A stretch of DNA of 20,137 nt from JAHCIE01 sp034431435 (lineage in GTDB: Bacteria > Chloroflexota > Anaerolineae > Epilineales > JAHCIE01). How positions within the stretch are numbered: the first letter of the stretch is position 1; each line of letters begins with the position of its first letter. The notes beneath the pieces are model-generated. The model was not told where the DNA came from. It did no database searches and worked only from the letters and a program-made list of their open reading frames with translations. Below are positions 1 to 8,550 of the stretch, in pieces. Made by a program: the position numbers and the translations under genes. The stretch spans positions 1-20,137 of the forward strand of contig DAOUDG010000033.1 in assembly GCA_034431435.1 (NCBI GenBank), in the 5' to 3' direction.

Positions 1-385
1 CCCCGCCGCCCACGGCGAAGGCGCTGGCGCTACCGGTGTGCTGCTTGCAGGTGCGCCTGGCCCAGAAATACTCACCCGCCGTCGCTCCGTTGTCGTCGAA
101 GACACTCCAACCCGCCGAGGGCCACGCGCCCTCGAAGGTCTCGGAGAGGACGATGCCTTGCTGCTTGAGAGCGGGGGAGGCGGGTAGCGGGGCGCGGGGC
201 AGGCGGTCGGCGGGCAAGGGGTTGCGGAGCGTCAGGTCGCCGCGGCCGTGGCCGGTGGCGGCCGGATTCGGGGGGTCAGCGGCGGCTGGCCGCGCCAGTA
301 CCAGACCCAGGACGAACGATGCGACAAACAGGAGGATCAGGGGAATCGAGCGGACAAGGAGCGAGCGGCGGGCGGCGGCGAACAT
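1..385 (-). CDS. Secreted protein with jelly-roll/MAM-like domain, N-terminal part only
   Basis: The gene starts at ATG 385-383 and runs off the left edge, so only 128 residues are visible. Residues 1-36 form a typical Sec signal peptide: basic MFAAARR start, hydrophobic core IPLILLFVASFVLGLVL, and an ARPAAA cleavage site. A Pro-rich stretch to about residue 75 is followed by GIVLSETFEGAWPSAGW and then SVFDDNGATAGEYFWARR. From general knowledge, an 'FEGAWPSAGWSVFDDNG' stretch opens jelly-roll/MAM-like modules found in secreted peptidases and adhesins of Chloroflexota; this assignment is from memory of the motif. Any catalytic domain would lie outside the window. The Shine-Dalgarno GGGAGG (395-390) sits 4 nt before the ATG and partly inside a hairpin. 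The final function cannot be named. Confidence 0.8.
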   Translation of the reverse strand, partial: MFAAARRSLLVRSIPLILLFVASFVLGLVLARPAAADPPNPAATGHGRGDLTLRNPLPADRLPRAPLPASPALKQQGIVLSETFEGAWPSAGWSVFDDNGATAGEYFWARRTCKQHTGSASAFAVGGG

Positions 386-661
386 GGGACCTCCCGGTGC
401 TGCGAGGGCGCGAGCACCGGGGGACATGCTGGCGCGATGTCCCCTCGGGTCGTCCCCCCTATGTCAACCCATGATAACGCAGCCAGTGTGGGGCTGCGCA
501 GCGATAATGTCGGGCGCGCCGGGAGGGGGCAGTCGATGGCGTGCAGAGTATGGACATTACAACCTGCCTGGCGGCGACCGAACAGGCCCGACGCCTCGGG
601 CCAACGACCCCCGCCACGTCCAGGCTGGCAGAGGGACGTTGCCGAGAAGGCGTCTGATTTC
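386..661 (-). promoter_or_regulatory. Long hairpin-rich 5' leader of the secreted protein gene
   Basis: About 270 nt separate the predicted transcription start (near 655, from the promoter at 662-690) from the ATG at 385. The stretch shows several inverted repeats: 393-401 with 413-421 (9 bp, its base touching the Shine-Dalgarno), 420-427 with 437-444 (8 bp, mutually exclusive with the first at 420-421), and 585-591 with 596-602 (7 bp, 4-nt loop). I see no convincing gene here and recognise no known riboswitch. The mutually exclusive hairpins next to the ribosome-binding site suggest translational control, but in GC-rich DNA this is inference. Confidence 0.4.
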
Positions 662-690
662 ACTATACAGCCACCACCGTCACCTGTCAA
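662..690 (-). promoter_or_regulatory. Sigma70-type promoter for the left-edge secreted protein
   Basis: Read on the minus strand there is a perfect -35 TTGACA (690-685), a 17-nt spacer, and -10 TATAGT (667-662). Hexamers and spacing fit the housekeeping consensus very closely. It points at the gene starting at 385, with transcription expected to begin near 655. It lies downstream of the aceA stop and of the large palindrome at 715-750, consistent with a new transcription unit. Confidence 0.7.
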
Positions 691-714
691 GGGGAGGTTT
701 CAGGGCCAGGACGC

Positions 715-750
715 GGCAGGTGGGGCGCGCGGCCGCGCGCCCCACCTGCC
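715..750. repeat. 36-bp perfect palindrome after aceA
   Basis: The 18-nt half starting GGCAGGTGGGGCGCGCGG is followed directly by its exact reverse complement, so RNA from either strand could fold into a 16-bp GC-rich stem with a GGCC tetraloop. It begins 36 nt beyond the aceA stop. No T-run follows on the minus strand, so it is not a textbook intrinsic terminator. It could stop or protect the 3' end of the aceBA message, or be a mobile REP-like palindrome. Confidence 0.8.
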
Positions 751-786
751 GACAGGAGGTGCATGGTCCCCTGAGCGGGGCGAGAC

Positions 787-2100
<1,314 letters not shown>

Positions 2101-2246
2101 TTCGGCCCTCCTCGGGTAAGGGTTTGGTGATGGTGGTGCGATGTTGGCCGGCCTGGGCGAGCGCGCTTTTCTCTTCCCCAGCGGCTTTAGGGTGACTTTG
2201 GCTGACTCGCCCATAGGCGATGCTCCTGGTTAGGCAACACGCTCAC

Positions 2247-2315
2247 TTGTCGCCCTGAGCGACGGCGCTCTCCCGCCCTCGCTGTCGAGGTCCTTCGCTG
2301 CGCTCAGGACGACAG
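2247..2315. repeat. REP-like element with inverted ends in the aceB-aceA gap
   Basis: The 15-nt arms 2247-2261 (TTGTCGCCCTGAGCG) and 2301-2315 are inverted repeats matching at 13 of 15 positions. Between them is GC-rich sequence that includes the complement of CAGCGAAGGACCT. It resembles small dispersed intergenic palindromes of the 'CCTGAGCGCAGCGAAGG' type, which I recall from several bacterial genomes. Copy number elsewhere cannot be seen here. Confidence 0.45.
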
Positions 2316-2361
2316 GCCACGCTGTTTTCGCCCGGCACTGATTACCGCCAGGCGAGTGCGG

Positions 2362-3927
<1,566 letters not shown>

Positions 3928-3998
3928 CGATCCCCTCCTTTGGGGTGCTATGCGAGGCGAATCGCTTGGCCTGGGCGCCGGAACAGCGTCCACAATCT

Positions 3999-4027
3999 AA
4001 TATAATGCAGTGCGTCACAAATGTCAA
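3999..4027 (-). promoter_or_regulatory. Promoter P1 of aceB
   Basis: On the minus strand: -35 TTGACA (4027-4022), a 17-nt spacer, then -10 TATATT (4004-3999). Five or six of six positions match consensus in each hexamer. Transcription would start near 3992, giving a leader of about 65 nt before the GTG start. The spacer contains GTGACGCACTGC (4018-4007), which recurs in the same register at 4110-4099. Confidence 0.75.
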
Positions 4028-4045
4028 GGCACTGGAGCGATTCCG

Positions 4046-4078
4046 AGACCCGAAGGGTTTCCAAAACCCTTCGGGTCT
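4046..4078. repeat. Perfect 33-nt hairpin palindrome upstream of aceB
   Basis: Arm 4046-4060 (AGACCCGAAGGGTTT) is exactly complementary to 4064-4078, with only CCA as loop. Neither strand has a T-run after it. The form 'AGACC..GGTTT nnn AAACC..GGTCT' resembles short mobile palindromes I recall between genes in Chloroflexota, Cyanobacteria and Bacteroidetes. It lies between two promoter-like modules and would be transcribed only from the upstream one. Confidence 0.75.
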
Positions 4079-4090
4079 GCTACCATCACC

Positions 4091-4119
4091 AGTATATCGC
4101 ACTGCGTCACGAGGGGGAA
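4091..4119 (-). promoter_or_regulatory. Second promoter-like module (P2) upstream of aceB
   Basis: On the minus strand, TATACT (4096-4091) lies 17 nt after TTCCCC (4119-4114). The -35 is poor, but the spacer carries GTGACGCAGTGC (4110-4099), which differs from the P1 spacer 12-mer at one position. It occupies the same register: 3 nt after the -35 and 2 nt before the -10. This makes a duplicated operator-promoter arrangement plausible. P2 activity would need an activator or may be residual. Confidence 0.45.
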
Positions 4120-4125
4120 TGGGCA

Positions 4126-4251
4126 GGGGGCCAGGAGCAGGCCCCCATCCGGGGGGTTTGCAGCGAGAGGCGGCTAGCCGAACGGGTAGGTGGGTAGTGT
4201 ACGGTCTCCACCGCCTCAACTGTATGCCAATGACCGCGTGGTGCGAACGCC
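4126..4251. other. Gap downstream of the DsbA-like gene, with a GC-rich hairpin
   Basis: No coding sequence is supported here. GGGGGCC (4126-4132) pairs with 4140-4146 around a 7-nt loop. No T-tract follows on the minus strand, so it is at best a weak transcription end for the DsbA-like gene. Nothing else is recognised. The rest of the 3928-4251 gap is covered by the aceB promoter entries and the palindrome. Confidence 0.35.
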
Positions 4252-5061
4252 CTACTTCGTCGCCTCGGCGAGGGCGGTCTGGAACTGGGGCCAGGGCAGC
4301 GCGCCCTGGATGCGCCGCTCGCCGAGAACGAAGGTGGGGCGGACGCGGATGCCGGTCGCCTTCGCCTCCGCATCGACCTTCTTCACGAAGTCGGCGTACT
4401 TGCCGCTGCTGAGGCACTGCCCGAAGGCGGCCTCATCGAGCTGGAGATCGCGGGCCAGGCCCAGCACTGTCGCGTCGGGGTTGCCGCTGAACAGGCGGCC
4501 CTGCTGCTCGAACAGCAAGTCGTGCATCGCCCAGAACTGGCCCTGGTCGCCCGCGCACTCGGCGGCCTGAGATAGCCGCGCTGAATTGCCAAAGTCAAGG
4601 ATATGGTTGAAGACCATCTTGACCTTGCCGCTGCGAATGAACTCGTCCTTGATGTTCGGCTCAGTGCCCAGCACGTGGGCGCGGCAGGTCGTTCACAGGA
4701 AGTCGGAGTAGTCGGTAAGGGTCACCGGGGCGTCGGGCGAACCCAGATACCAGCGGCCGTCGGGCAGCCTGCCAGAGGCGAGGCGACCATCGGCGGCCAC
4801 GGCGGGCGCGGCGCTTTTCGCCGCGGCGGTGGGTGGGGCGGGCGGCGGGGCCTGGGTGGGCGCAGTGGTGGGGGCCGTTGTCGCCGTCGCTGGAGTCGTT
4901 GGGGGGGCCACGATTGGCGCGGTGGCCGGAACGATGGCCGTCGCTGGAGTCGTTGGAGCGGCCAGGGTTGGCGCGGGGACCTGGGCGGCGGGCGGAGCGG
5001 CGCAGGCCGCCAGCAGGACCAGGGTCAGGGCCAGCGTCACCAGCCATGCGTAGCGGGGCAT
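4252..5061 (-). CDS. DsbA-family thiol-disulfide lipoprotein, candidate selenoprotein (in-frame TGA)
   Basis: Read through TGA 4695-4693, one frame encodes 269 residues. Residues 1-20 are a lipoprotein signal (LVLLAAC, lipid Cys20). About 22-90 are an Ala/Pro/Thr linker. From about 105 the thioredoxin-fold domain begins: PVTLTDYSDFL, then the TGA at position 123, then TTCRAHV, so the redox motif reads U/x-T-T-C with Cys126. The fold continues with KVKMVFNHIL, AAECAGDQGQFWAMHDLLF, and VRPTFVLGERRIQGA with the cis-Pro at 242. DsbA/BdbD relatives have Cys where the TGA lies. The second half has no ATG near its beginning and only a GTG without a ribosome-binding site, so two separate genes are unlikely. 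A 5-bp stem-loop follows at 4666-4680. The likely role is an envelope-anchored disulfide oxidoreductase. The alternative is a TGC/TGT to TGA mutation or sequencing error. GGAGGA at 5076-5071 supports the ATG. Confidence 0.8.
4666..4680 (-). promoter_or_regulatory. Candidate bacterial SECIS stem-loop
   Basis: Starting 13 nt after the TGA, GCCCA (4680-4676) and TGGGC (4670-4666) form a perfect 5-bp stem around the loop CGUGC (4675-4671). Bacterial SECIS elements are described as stem-loops within about 16-37 nt of UGA with a G in the first two loop positions. Here G is second and GU is adjacent, at nearly the same distance as in E. coli fdhF. Short GC stems are common by chance in DNA of this composition, so this supports but does not prove Sec insertion. 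Confidence 0.4.
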
Positions 5062-5099
5062 GAGCGGGAGTCCTCCGTCGCGGGTGAATGTCTGCTGAA

Positions 5100-5128
5100 A
5101 GTGTAGGGATGGCGCGGCCTCAGGGCAA
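5100..5128 (-). promoter_or_regulatory. Promoter of the DsbA-like gene
   Basis: On the minus strand, -35 TTGCCC (5128-5123) and -10 TACACT (5105-5100) are 17 nt apart, each matching four of six consensus bases. Transcription would begin near 5093, about 30 nt before the ATG at 5061. The -35 lies in one arm of the inverted repeat at 5121-5173. Confidence 0.45.
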
Positions 5129-5173
5129 GGGGCGCTGTCTGGCCAGCGCCTGAAATTGCGCGCCCTTGCCCTG
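5121..5173. repeat. Nested inverted repeat after the small membrane protein gene
   Basis: CAGGGCAAGGG (5121-5131) pairs perfectly with 5163-5173, and inside it GGCGCTG (5131-5137) pairs with 5144-5150. The structure starts only 2 nt beyond the stop of the membrane protein gene ending at 5176. It may end that transcript, though no T-run follows. It overlaps the -35 of the next promoter. Confidence 0.5.
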
Positions 5174-5175
5174 CG

Positions 5176-5583
5176 CTATACCTTCTCCTTATAGGCGAGG
5201 GAAGCCAGCCAGCCACCGAGCGTGCCCGCCAGAATGGCTGCCATCAGGCCGAGCGTGCCGACCATATCCTCCGGGAAGCTGCCGGCCAGCAAGGTGAAGG
5301 CGATATTGCTGATAAAGGCGGCGAGAGTGCCGTGGAACGCGCCCTCGCGCCCGGCCAGGCGTCCGGCGATGTAGCCACCCAGGCCGCTAAAGAAGATGCC
5401 AATCAGCAGCGCTGGCCAGTAGTACGCGCTGTCGCGCAGCATCGCCTCAGCCAGTGCGGGATCGGTATCAGGGCCGATACCCACCGCCGTGCTGATGCCC
5501 AGCCCCACAATCTGGGTGAGAATTACATCCGCGATGACCCCCCACAGCACGGGGAGCCACGCGATCCGACGCAACTGTTCCAT
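5176..5583 (-). CDS. Small multipass membrane protein, function unknown
   Basis: The 135-residue protein has about four hydrophobic segments: roughly 7-31, 55-76, 85-102 and 106-130. The second and fourth contain Gly-rich stretches (GIFFSGLGGYIAGRLAG, LAGTLGGWLASLAY) typical of tightly packed helices. There are no Cys, no catalytic motif and no signal peptide separate from the first helix. It resembles short uncharacterised four-helix proteins such as the TIGR04086/YrzE type in layout, but I cannot assign a family. AAGGA (5594-5590) is placed 6 nt before the ATG. A TACAAT -10-like hexamer lies at 5631-5626 without a good -35. Confidence 0.8.
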   Translation of the reverse strand: MEQLRRIAWLPVLWGVIADVILTQIVGLGISTAVGIGPDTDPALAEAMLRDSAYYWPALLIGIFFSGLGGYIAGRLAGREGAFHGTLAAFISNIAFTLLAGSFPEDMVGTLGLMAAILAGTLGGWLASLAYKEKV

Positions 5584-5671
5584 GCGCTATCCTTTGTTGA
5601 TGGCGTGATGCAGGCAGCGCTGGCAATTGTACACCGGATTGGGCGACGGCCCCGCATCGACCGGAATGGTC

Positions 5672-5703
5672 GTGTCTCGTAACGTCCGAGCCAGTTATAC
5701 GTC
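5672..5703 (+). promoter_or_regulatory. Promoter-like motif upstream of the first Thr/Pro-rich protein
   Basis: GTGTCTCGTAACGTCC (5672-5687) and GTTATACGTC (5694-5703) recur almost unchanged and at identical 22-nt offset before the second Thr/Pro-rich gene (8452-8483). GTGTCT and TTATAC are 17 nt apart, as -35 and -10 elements would be. The -10 ends 67 nt before the start codon at 5768. Function is inferred only from position and recurrence. Confidence 0.45.
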
Positions 5704-5767
5704 CTACACTGTGATATCGCATTCCTTTGGGCGGCGCAGGCCGTCCTCTCAGCCAAAGGGTACGTGA

Positions 5768-8263
5768 ATGAAACCGAGACGCCCCCCCATGCTGGGCCTG
5801 GCAGTCGTTGCCTGCGCCGCCTTGTTAGCTGCCGTTCTCGTCTCTACCTACGTCTCTGGGCCATCCGTGGTCGTCGCCGAAAGCGACACCACCATCTCTA
5901 CCCCTACCCCCACCCCCCTGCCTGGTCAATGGTGTGGCAGCATCGAGACCCGCAAGCTGTGGGAGGCGGACGCGACGACGCACGTCTTCGTGCCGTGTGG
6001 CCTGGGCGAGGCGCAGATGGTCTGGGTCGAGTTCGAGGGCGACGATGGCCCCTACAAGTTGAGTGGCGTCACCCGCACGAACGAGACGCGCTGCGTGGTC
6101 GACTCGCAGGGGGAGCAGCGCTGCGTCCCAGGCATCGCCTATAGCCTGCGCCCGACGTCGTTTGACGAATGCTCGGCGTGCATCGCCACGCTGCCGACGG
6201 CGACCCCCACCGCGACGCCGACCCTCAATCCGGCTCGCTTCAGCATCAGCGTCAACAAAGGCCCCAACAGCGTCTATCAGCTGGGCGAGAACATCCGCAT
6301 TTCGTACCGGGTGCCCTTCTACCCGGCTGACATTGCCATCTTCGAGGACGGGCCGACGGGGACGCGGCGAATCTTCAAGAGCCGGGTCACACAGGATGGC
6401 GCTCTCAACGGGGTCATCAGTACGCCCAGTGGCGCGTACCTCTACCGTCTCGTGGTGTACGACGGTGACATCGTGCTCGGCGAGACCAGCGTCGCCATCA
6501 GCGTCGCCGATCTGGTTACGATCCGCGTCGACCGCGCCGACAAGACCTATCATGTTGGCGACCAGATTCAGTTCACCCTGTTCACCAGTCGCGCCATGGA
6601 TTGGGTTCTGTACCGTTGCGCCACAAGCGGCGATCACTGCGAGCGTGTCCTGAGTGGCTTCACGACCGGCGCGCAGCAATTTCTGCTGTTCGGCCCGCTG
6701 GGCGGCGAGCCAGGCCAGCGCCTCTACCGGTTCGAGGGTCACGAACGCGAGACAGGCCCCAACGGCCCCCTTCTCGACGCGGCTGAGGTCATCATCACGG
6801 TGCTGCCGGCGCTCACGCCGACTCCGGCCCGCACCGCTACGCCCACCAATACGGCGACCGCCACCGCCACCGCCACCGCGACCGCCACCGCCACCCGCAC
6901 GGCCACCGCAACCGGGACGGCGACGGCGACGGCGACCAGCACCCCGACCGCCACGGCCACGCGCACACCCACGCCGACGCTGGCGGGGCCGGGCAATACT
7001 TTGACCCCGACCACGACGCCGGGTGGCCCAACGGCGACCCGCACGCCCACCGCGACCGCCACCGCTACCGCGACCGCGACCCGCACGCCCACCGCGACCG
7101 CCACCGCCACCGCGACGGCGACGCCCACCGCCACGGCCACCGCGACGACGCCACCGGTCACGGCCACCCCCAGCGCCACGGCCACGGCCACGGCCACCGC
7201 CGGCCCGACGAGCACGCCTCGCCCGGCGACGCTCACGCCACCCCCTGGCTGCCCCGCGGATGGGTGGGAGCCGAACAGCAGCTTCCCGGAAGCCGTCCCC
7301 CTGCAGCTGGGTGCGACGTACGTCGGCACGATCTGCCCAACGGAGGACCTGGACATCTTCCGCCTGCGCGTGCATAGCGGCGATGAGATCACGCTGCGGT
7401 TGAGCGGCGCGCCCGCCGTGTACGCGATGTACCTGTACAACGACTCGGCCATTGAGGTGGCGGCGGCGGACGGCCTGACGCCCGGCGATAAGGTCATCAC
7501 ATACCGCGTTGAGGGCGCGCCCACCGACGGCGCTGACTACTACGCCATGATACTGACGCGGAGCCTTGACTACAACCCCAACCAGTTGTACCAACTGCTG
7601 GCGACCCGTGTCGTGGCCGTCCTGACGCCCACACCCACGCCCACCGCGACGGCGACAGCGACGGCGACAGCAACGGCCACCGCGACGGCGACTGCATCGG
7701 CAAGTGCCACGCCTGCCCAGTCGCCGACGCCTGGCCCCAGCCCCACACCCACCCTGACGCCGACGCCGCGCCCCCTCGTCAGCTTCATCTACGTACCCTA
7801 CCTGAACCGGGCGGGCGTCGGCCCCAAGCCGCCTACGCCCACGCCGACCGTGGCGGGCGTCGCCTCGCCGACCGCGACACCCGCGGGCGGCTGTATCGAC
7901 GCCTACGAGCCTGACAACGTCCAGGCACAGGCGAAGCCGATTGCCGTGGACGGCGCGCCGCAGGCGCATACCTTCCACGCCGCCGGCGATGTGGATATCG
8001 CGAGGTTCGACGCCGTCGCCGGCCGCAGCTACGTGATTCGGACCCTGGACCTGGCGTCCCGTGTCGATACGGCGATTGGCCTGTATTCGAGCGACTGGGT
8101 TCGCATCGCGTCGAACGACGACGACCCCGGCGGCGGCCCGGCATCGCGCATCGACTTCACCGCCCCTGCCAGCGGGACGTTCTACGTCCGCATCGCGAAC
8201 TACGATCCGGGGTATGGGGCGTGCGAGGCCACCTACGCCGTCAGCGTCGCGGAGAGTCCTTGA
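5768..8263 (+). CDS. Secreted Thr/Pro-linker protein with two PPC domains
   Basis: The 831-residue exported protein starts with a signal/anchor (hydrophobic 9-29 after MKPRRPP). A Cys-rich segment of about 52-140 follows (six Cys), then two similar beta-sandwich-like modules, about 157-246 (SISVNKGPNSVYQLGENIRI) and about 249-346 (TIRVDRADKTYHVGDQIQF). A Thr-Ala/Thr-Pro linker spans about 350-490. A first PPC-type domain lies at about 495-612 (DGWEPNSSFPEA, EDLDIFRLRVHSGDEITLRL), and a second linker contains IYVPYLNRAG. A final PPC domain runs from about 706 to the end (DAYEPDNVQAQAKPI, DVDIARFDAVAGRSYVI, GTFYVRIANYDPGY). PPC domains usually accompany secreted enzymes; none is visible here, so a structural, adhesive or envelope role is more likely. 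The linkers are encoded by ACCGCC-like hexamer repeats prone to length change. AAGGG lies about 9 nt before the ATG. Confidence 0.9.
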   Translation: MKPRRPPMLGLAVVACAALLAAVLVSTYVSGPSVVVAESDTTISTPTPTPLPGQWCGSIETRKLWEADATTHVFVPCGLGEAQMVWVEFEGDDGPYKLSGVTRTNETRCVVDSQGEQRCVPGIAYSLRPTSFDECSACIATLPTATPTATPTLNPARFSISVNKGPNSVYQLGENIRISYRVPFYPADIAIFEDGPTGTRRIFKSRVTQDGALNGVISTPSGAYLYRLVVYDGDIVLGETSVAISVADLVTIRVDRADKTYHVGDQIQFTLFTSRAMDWVLYRCATSGDHCERVLSGFTTGAQQFLLFGPLGGEPGQRLYRFEGHERETGPNGPLLDAAEVIITVLPALTPTPARTATPTNTATATATATATATATRTATATGTATATATSTPTATATRTPTPTLAGPGNTLTPTTTPGGPTATRTPTATATATATATRTPTATATATATATPTATATATTPPVTATPSATATATATAGPTSTPRPATLTPPPGCPADGWEPNSSFPEAVPLQLGATYVGTICPTEDLDIFRLRVHSGDEITLRLSGAPAVYAMYLYNDSAIEVAAADGLTPGDKVITYRVEGAPTDGADYYAMILTRSLDYNPNQLYQLLATRVVAVLTPTPTPTATATATATATATATATASASATPAQSPTPGPSPTPTLTPTPRPLVSFIYVPYLNRAGVGPKPPTPTPTVAGVASPTATPAGGCIDAYEPDNVQAQAKPIAVDGAPQAHTFHAAGDVDIARFDAVAGRSYVIRTLDLASRVDTAIGLYSSDWVRIASNDDDPGGGPASRIDFTAPASGTFYVRIANYDPGYGACEATYAVSVAESP
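6818..7240 (+). repeat. Low-complexity Thr-Pro/Thr-Ala coding repeat
   Basis: A long run of degenerate ACC/ACG-GCC/GCG/CCC codon pairs encodes the first linker of the secreted protein. Units such as ACCGCCACCGCC repeat many times, with longer copies around CGCACGCCCACCGCGACC. The opposite strand stays open in all or most frames, which creates long spurious reading frames. A shorter run of the same kind lies at 7623-7770. Such repeats expand and shrink by slippage, so linker length may vary between strains. Confidence 0.85.
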
Positions 8264-8395
8264 ACTTGAAAACGGCGGCGGCTACGTAGCGTATCTCTGG
8301 CGGCCCTTCCGGCGTCTTATAAAGAGAGCAGAGTCCCCCTGCTCACGCGGTGGCTGCTCCCACCCAGCCCCCGCATTGCCCGCATCCGTGGGCAT

Positions 8396-8439
8396 GCTTC
8401 CGGCGTGGCGTCCCCTTGGCCGCGCCGGAAGCGCTTTTT
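8396..8439 (+). terminator. Intrinsic terminator between the two Thr/Pro-rich genes
   Basis: GCTTCCGGCGTGGC (8396-8409) pairs with 8419-8432 along 14 positions, with one G-U wobble, around a 9-nt loop. It is followed by GC and a TTTTT run (8435-8439). This is the only textbook Rho-independent terminator in the window. It lies about 130 nt after the stop of the upstream gene. The rest of the 8264-8550 gap holds only the promoter-like motif at 8452-8483. Confidence 0.85.
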
Positions 8440-8451
8440 CTCGCCTGGCCC

Positions 8452-8483
8452 GTGACTCGCGCGTCCACCCCACGTTATACATC
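8452..8483 (+). promoter_or_regulatory. Promoter-like motif upstream of the second Thr/Pro-rich protein
   Basis: GTGACTCGCGCGTCC (8452-8466) and GTTATACATC (8474-8483) copy the motif at 5672-5703 with the same 22-nt offset. GTGACT matches four of six bases of TTGACA and is 17 nt from TTATAC. The -10 ends 70 nt before the ATG at 8551, close to the 67 nt in the other gene. It lies just after the intrinsic terminator, as expected for a new transcript. Confidence 0.5.
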
Positions 8484-8550
8484 GTGATTCGTAACACCTC
8501 GGTCCGACGCGGGGTTATCGCCATCGCGCCATCGCTCGCCAGGAGACTCT

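Noticed and set aside
4126..4146. Intrinsic terminator for the DsbA-like gene
   Set aside because: A GC-rich stem is present but no T-tract follows on the transcribed strand.
4252..5061. Split DsbA-like gene as two separate genes or a frameshifted pseudogene
   Set aside because: Both halves are in the same frame, the only disruption is one TGA at the redox Cys, and the second half lacks a ribosome-binding site. Single-base mutation is still possible, but frameshift and two-gene models fit worse.
5825..7978. Long open frame (over 700 codons) on the minus strand
   Set aside because: It lies antisense to the secreted protein and stays open because of the GC-rich hexamer repeats. Its translation is Arg/Gly low complexity with no domain.
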